From contig NZ_MUKP01000039.1 of assembly GCF_002081715.1 (NCBI RefSeq), positions 1 to 44,380 on the forward strand: a stretch of 44,380 nucleotides of DNA, given 5' to 3'. Of this stretch, positions 40,542 to 44,380 are shown in pieces. The notes under the pieces were generated by a model. It was not told the DNA's origin and made no database searches. It worked only from the letters and a program-made list of their open reading frames with translations. Source of the stretch: Nocardia donostiensis (GTDB lineage: Bacteria > Actinomycetota > Actinomycetes > Mycobacteriales > Mycobacteriaceae). The stretch's first letter is position 1, and the number at the start of each line of letters is the position of its first letter. The position numbers were made by a program, and so were the translations under genes.

Positions 40542-40826
40542 GTGGACAGGAAGAACAGCAACGACGACTACGACGACGACGTCGCTGTGTTCGATGACAC
40601 CGCGGCGTTCGACGACACTGCGGCCACCACCGGCGAATCCGGCTCCGACCCGTACGGACTCGACGCCGGTGAACTCGATCCCGATGAACTCGACCCCGGC
40701 GGACTCGATGTTCCCGACGCCTGGAGCAGATCGGACTTCACCGGCTGCACCCCAGGGGAGCATCGCGGCCGCGGCGAGCTGGAACGCCGACTCGCCGAAG
40801 AGGAACCCGATATCGCCATGGAATGA
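40542..40826 (+). CDS. Acidic DUF5709-like protein
   Basis: A 94-residue, very acidic protein. The first half is rich in Asp, Gly and Thr with repeated (L)DPxELD motifs. The end HRGRGELERRLAEEEPDIAM resembles the C-terminal signature of DUF5709 proteins of mycobacteria and Nocardia. The function is unknown. It starts at a GTG without a ribosome binding site. GTTT (40507), 15 bases, GGCAAA (40526) may be a degenerate SigF-like promoter. It is followed 26 bases later by a stress-type SDR and is divergent from hldE. Confidence 0.65.
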   Translation: MDRKNSNDDYDDDVAVFDDTAAFDDTAATTGESGSDPYGLDAGELDPDELDPGGLDVPDAWSRSDFTGCTPGEHRGRGELERRLAEEEPDIAME

Positions 40827-40852
40827 ACGGCAGAGAAAGGAGAGCGCCCCCG

Positions 40853-41692
40853 ATGGGTTTTCCCGAACAGCAGCAGCAGGTTCCCGGTGTCCAGTCCCGG
40901 ATGTCGCCGGTGCCCGACTGCGGTGAGAACAGCTATCGCGGCACCGGCAAACTGGCCGGGAAGGCGGCGGTGATCACCGGCGGCGACAGCGGTATCGGCC
41001 GCGCTGTCGCCATCGCCTACGCCCGGGAGGGCGCCGATGTGCTGATCTCGTACCTGAACGAAGACGATGACGCCGCCGAGGTTGCCGATCTGGTGGAACA
41101 GGCGGGCCGCAAGGCGGTGCTGCTGCCGGGCGACCTGTCCGATCCAGCGCACTGCCGGGCCGTGATCGACCGGGCAGCAACAGAATTCGGCAAGATCGAT
41201 ATCCTGGTCAGCAACGCCGCCTACCAGATGACGCACAACACCCTCGACGAGATCAGCGACGAAGAGTTCGACTACACCTTCCGATTGAATATCGGCGCCT
41301 ACTTCCACCTCGTCAAAGCGGCGCTGCCGCATATGCCGTCCGGCGGTTCTATCATCGGCAGTACCTCGGTGAACTCCGATACCCCGTCACCGACCCTGGC
41401 ACCGTACGCCGCCACCAAAGCCGCTATCGCGAACTTCACCGCCAGCCTCGCCCAGTTACTGGGGGAGAAGGGAATCCGGGTCAACAGTGTCGCACCCGGC
41501 CCGATCTGGACACCGCTGATCCCGTCGACCATGCCGAATGAGAAGGTCACCGCTTTCGGTGACGACACTCCGCTCGGCCGGGCCGGGCAGCCCGCCGAAC
41601 TGGCGTCGGTGTACGTCCTGCTGGCCTCCGACGACAGCAGTTACGTGTCCGGGGCGCGGGTCGCGGTGACCGGCGGACGGCCCATCTTGTGA
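40853..41692 (+). CDS. General-stress-type SDR oxidoreductase
   Basis: A 279-residue SDR of the YhdF/YhxD-like general-stress type, with a polar N-terminal extension (FPEQQQQVPGVQSRM) before GKAAVITGGDSGIGRAVAIA. NAA (VSNAAYQM), Ser (GSTSVNSDTPS) and Tyr-x-x-x-Lys (APYAATKAAI) are all present, so it should be active. Homologues in Bacillus are sigma-B controlled (known). The substrate is unknown. AAAGGAGAG precedes the ATG at 40853. The 3' end overlaps the convergent udgX by 52 bases. Confidence 0.9.
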   Translation: MGFPEQQQQVPGVQSRMSPVPDCGENSYRGTGKLAGKAAVITGGDSGIGRAVAIAYAREGADVLISYLNEDDDAAEVADLVEQAGRKAVLLPGDLSDPAHCRAVIDRAATEFGKIDILVSNAAYQMTHNTLDEISDEEFDYTFRLNIGAYFHLVKAALPHMPSGGSIIGSTSVNSDTPSPTLAPYAATKAAIANFTASLAQLLGEKGIRVNSVAPGPIWTPLIPSTMPNEKVTAFGDDTPLGRAGQPAELASVYVLLASDDSSYVSGARVAVTGGRPIL

Positions 41693-42363
41693 GAATCCGA
41701 GCCGTCGAGGGCGGTCTTGACTCGTGTCATATCGGCCACGAACGCGGCATAGGCGGCGGAGCGGTCGGGTGCGCGCAGCACCGCCGACGGGTGCACGGTC
41801 GTGATGACACGGTAGTCCGGCCCGGGCGGTTCGTGCTCGCTGTGCTCGTGACGGTAGGCGGGATCGTCCGGTGCGGGCAGCAGCTGACCGCGTAGTTCGG
41901 TGACCTTCACCGCAGGGCCGAGGACAGCCTTGGCTGCCACCGCGCCGAGACATACCACCAGCTCGGGACCGAGCAGGTCGAGTTCGGCGGCCAGCCACGC
42001 CGAGCAGGCGACGATCTCGGTGCGGCCGGGCTGTTTGTGGATGCGCCTGCTACCGCGTTCGATGAATTTGAAGTGTTTGACCGCGTTGGTCAGATACACC
42101 TGGTTGCGGTCGATACCTGTTTCGTCCATCGCGCGATCGAGCAGCCGCCCCGCGGGGCCGACGAACGGGTGTCCCTGCTCGTCCTCGCGGTCGCCGGGCT
42201 GTTCGCCGATCATCACCACCCGGGCCTGGTCGGGGCCCTCACCGAACACGGTTTGCGTGGCGTTGCGATACAGCTCGCAGCCGCGGCAGCCCCCCGCCGC
42301 CGCGCGCAGTTCGTCCAAACCCGCGTCCTGGGGTACGAATTCGGCTGCGCCCGGCGCCTTCAT
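41641..42363 (-). CDS. udgX: Uracil-DNA-binding protein UdgX
   Basis: A 240-residue family-4-like uracil-DNA glycosylase of the UdgX type. Motif A is MIGEQPGDREDEQGHPFVGP, with GEQPGD replacing the usual GEAPG. The UdgX-specific loop is KHFKFIERGSRRIHKQP, in which His109 matches the His that bonds covalently to the abasic sugar in M. smegmatis UdgX (known). TVHPSAVLR is motif B. Cys26, Cys29, Cys120 and Cys138 can bind the [4Fe-4S] cluster. With the ATG at 42363, the numbering of His109 equals that in M. smegmatis. The C-terminal tail extends into the convergent SDR gene and is not conserved. Confidence 0.93.
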   Translation of the reverse strand: MKAPGAAEFVPQDAGLDELRAAAGGCRGCELYRNATQTVFGEGPDQARVVMIGEQPGDREDEQGHPFVGPAGRLLDRAMDETGIDRNQVYLTNAVKHFKFIERGSRRIHKQPGRTEIVACSAWLAAELDLLGPELVVCLGAVAAKAVLGPAVKVTELRGQLLPAPDDPAYRHEHSEHEPPGPDYRVITTVHPSAVLRAPDRSAAYAAFVADMTRVKTALDGSDSHKMGRPPVTATRAPDT

Positions 42364-42641
42364 TCGGGTGCTCCCACACCGCAAGACCGTAGGCTGATCA
42401 CCAGTGGCGGGGCTGTGCCCGCCTGCCGATCACAGAACTGTTGTTGTCGCACCGGTGCTCCTTCCGCGGGGACGGCGAAATCGGCTCGCCGTTGCTTCCG
42501 GATTCGGCTACCCGTCGTTCCTGGGAGCAAACCGTCGCGCCCGTCCGTCGCTGCTGGAACTCGAGTGCGTGGGAGACCATGGCCAGGCCACCGACCTGTG
42601 TTCGCCCGCTGTCGACGAGTCCGTACGCGGCCGGGACGACC

Positions 42642-43223
42642 CTAATTCCGGCCGTCCGCCGCGGATCGGAATACCTGCGGGCGCAGCCCGTCCAACGCCA
42701 GTTCCAGGGACCGCTGCCGTGCCTGTGGCCCTGCGGCGGATCCCAGCAGCGACAGCGCGAGGATCAGGTTCAGCACATCGGTGTCCGTGGCGTCCGCGCG
42801 TAGCGCCTCGGCCGAGCGGGCACGCTCCAGCAGCTTCTCCAGATGGGTCACTCCGCGTCGGCACGCCTGCGCTATCTGTTCGGCGGCGGGCCGGTCGCGG
42901 GTGAGTGCCTCGAGTAGGGCACGGTCGGTGTCCATCCGGCCGAGCAGTGCCGCGATGAAACCGGTGAGCGCGCGCCATGCGTCGGGTTCCTCGGCGGCCT
43001 CGGCGGCGAGTTCGTCGACCTCGGTCAGCCGGGCGGGCAGCAGTTCGTCGATCAGCGTTTCCCGGTTGCCGAAATGGTTGTAGACCGTGCCGATTCCGAC
43101 CCCTGCCCGGCGCGCGACCTCTTCCAGCGATCCCTGCAACCCCTGTTCGGAGAACACCTCTGCGGCAGCGCTGAGCACCTTGGCCCGGTTGCGGGCGGCG
43201 TCGCGGCGCAACGGTTTCGTCAT
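42642..43223 (-). CDS. TetR-family transcriptional repressor
   Basis: A 193-residue TetR regulator. The N-terminal helix-turn-helix reads KVLSAAAEVFSEQGLQGSLE followed by EVARRAGVGIGTVYNHFGNR. The C-terminal ligand domain (about 60-185) is helical with no identifiable ligand motif. The ATG at 43223 is preferred over 43232 because TAGAAT (43236-43231 on the minus strand) is a good -10 ending eight bases before 43223, predicting a leaderless mRNA. It is divergent from an SDR gene, and two palindromes in the gap are its likely operators; repression of both genes is expected. Confidence 0.92.
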   Translation of the reverse strand: MTKPLRRDAARNRAKVLSAAAEVFSEQGLQGSLEEVARRAGVGIGTVYNHFGNRETLIDELLPARLTEVDELAAEAAEEPDAWRALTGFIAALLGRMDTDRALLEALTRDRPAAEQIAQACRRGVTHLEKLLERARSAEALRADATDTDVLNLILALSLLGSAAGPQARQRSLELALDGLRPQVFRSAADGRN

Positions 43224-43240
43224 GTTGGACATTCTACAAG

Positions 43241-43269
43241 TTGAGGGCGCCCTCAGGTTCTGCTACCTT
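43241..43269 (+). promoter_or_regulatory. Promoter of the SDR gene at 43309
   Basis: TTGAGG (43241-43246), 17 bases, TACCTT (43264-43269). The -35 lies inside the first palindrome and the start point near the second, so bound repressor would block RNA polymerase. Confidence 0.6.
43242..43255. promoter_or_regulatory. TetR operator 1 (perfect palindrome)
   Basis: TGAGGGCGCCCTCA reads the same on both strands. It overlaps the -35 of the SDR promoter and lies just upstream of the -10 of the repressor gene. Confidence 0.8.
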
Positions 43270-43276
43270 GCGAAAT

Positions 43277-43290
43277 TGAGGGGGCCCTCA
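43277..43290. promoter_or_regulatory. TetR operator 2 (near-perfect palindrome)
   Basis: TGAGGGGGCCCTCA differs from operator 1 at one base and is centred 35 bases from it. It overlaps the expected start of the SDR transcript. Confidence 0.78.
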
Positions 43291-43308
43291 TTTTTGGAAA
43301 GGAAAGAG

Positions 43309-44034
43309 ATGACCACACCCACAACGGCACTGATCGTCGGCGTCGGGCCGGGCCTTGGCCTGTCCATGGCGCGGCGGTTCGGCAGCGCAGGACACCGGGT
43401 AGCGCTGATATCGCGCACCGGCGAACGGCACGAGGCCTATCGGCGCGAACTCGCCGACCACGGCATCGATTCGGTCGCCTACACCGCCGACGTCACCGAC
43501 AGTGCGCGACTGCGCGCGGTCCTGGCCGATATCGCCGCACACAACCGGATCGAGCTCGCTTACTACGGGCCTGCGATGCCGCTGCAGCCCGGCCCGATCA
43601 CCGAGATGGACGGCGCTACCGCGCGGGCAGCGTTCTCCTTCTTATGGCCGGCCATCGACATGGTCAACGCGGTGCTGCCACCGATGCGCGAACACGGTCG
43701 CGGCGCACTGCTCTTCGCCGGAGGACTGTCGAGCGTGTTGCCGATGCCCGCGCTCGGTGCGCTCGCGCTGGCTGCCGCCGCACTGCGCAACTACGCGATC
43801 ACGTTGAATGCCGCGCTGGCCGAACACGGCGTCTACGCGGGCACCCTGACCATCGGCGGCCTGGTGGAACGTGGCGATATCCACGCCATGGTCACCGCGA
43901 ACCCCGCACAGTTCGGCTCCGCGGCCGGGCGCACCTTGAATCCGGACGTGATCGCGGACGCGGCATGGGAGATGTACCGGAGCCGTGACCGGACTGAGCA
44001 GATCTTCGACGCTCTCAGCGGGAACACAGCCTGA
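43309..44034 (+). CDS. SDR-fold protein lacking the catalytic Tyr-x-x-x-Lys
   Basis: A 241-residue SDR-fold protein. The N-terminal dinucleotide motif is TALIVGVGPGLGLSMARRFG, and the ADVTDSARLRAVLADIAAHN and LPPMREHGRGALLFAGGLSS segments follow the fold. Where the active-site Tyr-x-x-x-Lys should lie, the sequence is GALALAAAALRNYA, with neither residue. It may bind NAD(P) without reducing substrates, or act as a sensor. AAAGGAAAGAG precedes the ATG at 43309. Expression is probably controlled by the divergent TetR repressor. Confidence 0.87.
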   Translation: MTTPTTALIVGVGPGLGLSMARRFGSAGHRVALISRTGERHEAYRRELADHGIDSVAYTADVTDSARLRAVLADIAAHNRIELAYYGPAMPLQPGPITEMDGATARAAFSFLWPAIDMVNAVLPPMREHGRGALLFAGGLSSVLPMPALGALALAAAALRNYAITLNAALAEHGVYAGTLTIGGLVERGDIHAMVTANPAQFGSAAGRTLNPDVIADAAWEMYRSRDRTEQIFDALSGNTA

Positions 44035-44039
44035 GGTAA

Positions 44040-44056
44040 GCCGCCGGGTCGGCGGC
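44040..44056 (+). terminator. Possible hairpin terminator
   Basis: GCCGCC (44040-44045) and GGCGGC (44051-44056) with a 5-base loop, six bases after the SDR stop. No U-rich tract follows, so termination would be weak. Confidence 0.35.
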
Positions 44057-44162
44057 CCTCGTAGCGCTGACCCGCGCCGGTCGCTGCTGCGACCATGGGC
44101 CGCGAACGACAGGCTTCATTTTCGGTTTACGGGGCCACCCGCGGACGGCATACTTGCCGCCC

Positions 44163-44380
44163 ATGCCGACTTTCGCGGACTTCGATCGCCGTCACTATCG
44201 AATCGTGGACGTCACCACCGGCTACGACGGCTGGGCGCCCAGCTACGACGAGACGGTGCTGGACGAGATGGACCTCGCGTTGCTGGATCGGCTGCGGTAT
44301 CCCGAGTGGGGCCGCTTGGGCCGCGTCGCCGATCTGGGCTGCGGTACCGGCCGCACTGCCGCATGGTTGCGCGAGCACGG
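44163..44380 (+). CDS. SAM-dependent methyltransferase (partial, runs off the window)
   Basis: The first 72 residues of a class-I methyltransferase: YRIVDVTTGYDGWAPSYDET followed by RVADLGCGTGRTAAWLREHG, the SAM-binding motif I. The rest is beyond the window, so subfamily and substrate are unknown. CATACT at 44149-44154, eight bases before the ATG, with TTTACG 17 bases upstream of it, suggests a leaderless transcript. No ribosome binding site is visible. Confidence 0.88.
   Translation, partial: MPTFADFDRRHYRIVDVTTGYDGWAPSYDETVLDEMDLALLDRLRYPEWGRLGRVADLGCGTGRTAAWLREH

Noticed and set aside
42398..42580. 60-codon open frame between udgX and the TetR gene
   Set aside because: It has no ribosome binding site, promoter or recognisable features. 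The roughly 280-base gap otherwise shows nothing.

Overview
The window is chromosomal DNA of a G+C-rich actinomycete. The block at about 4.0-15.8 kb keeps the gene order steA-steB-pyrG-NUDIX-xerD-parA-scpA-scpB-rluB-cmk-der known from mycobacteria (Rv1697-Rv1713). With the Rv2030c-like phosphoribosyltransferase/esterase fusion, the rsbW-sigF pair and UdgX, this points to the mycolate-forming Mycobacteriales, most likely Nocardia or a close relative. I see no rRNA, tRNA, CRISPR array, insertion sequence or phage gene.

Layout. 0-3.7 kb: small stress-type genes (SRPBCC protein, membrane protein, DUF2795 protein) and the 662-residue fusion, then a 24-codon hydrophobic ORF. 4.0-15.8 kb: the housekeeping core, all on the plus strand and tightly overlapped (cell-envelope/division proteins SteA/SteB, CTP synthase, ADP-ribose pyrophosphatase, chromosome-dimer resolution, ParA/condensin kleisin genes, rRNA pseudouridylation, CMP kinase, Der GTPase). 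15.9-16.5 kb: duplicated CsbD genes and a terminator. 16.5-27.7 kb: a long minus-strand accessory block of heptose-phosphate genes (gmhB, gmhA, a PfkB kinase), two GT9 and two GT4 glycosyltransferases, a metallophosphoesterase, a BON protein, a nucleotidyltransferase, an SDR and small membrane proteins, with a decayed pyruvate-oxidase-like gene inside it. 27.9-33.3 kb: large catalase, CinA-like protein, a CDGSH/methyltransferase/haem-oxygenase-like operon and a flavodoxin-like protein. 33.6-36.2 kb: STAS protein, PAS-ANTAR regulator, RsbW and SigF. 36.3-40.4 kb: a proline-rich protein, a third GT9, a GT2 and bifunctional HldE. 40.5-44.4 kb: DUF5709-like protein, stress-type SDR, UdgX, a TetR/SDR divergon with palindromic operators, and the start of a methyltransferase.

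The main result is regulatory. A bipartite motif, G(A/T)TT-N15-GGGTA, occurs ten times upstream of genes here with exactly 15 bases between the halves each time; three near matches and three weaker ones share the spacing. It matches the known mycobacterial SigF consensus (GTTT-N15-17-GGGTAT). One copy precedes rsbW-sigF itself. The others precede most accessory transcription units but none of the housekeeping core. In four cases the -10 ends exactly 10 bases from the start codon, which implies leaderless mRNAs. The accessory genes therefore look like a physically clustered general-stress regulon around its own sigma factor.

That putative regulon contains most of an ADP-heptose pathway (GmhA, a HldA-like kinase, GmhB) and GT9 glycosyltransferases, the family that adds heptose to lipopolysaccharide in Gram-negatives. 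The adenylyltransferase comes from HldE at 38.9-40.4 kb. A stress-induced heptose-containing glycan in a mycolate actinomycete is the most interesting hypothesis. It is inferred from gene content and promoters, not shown.
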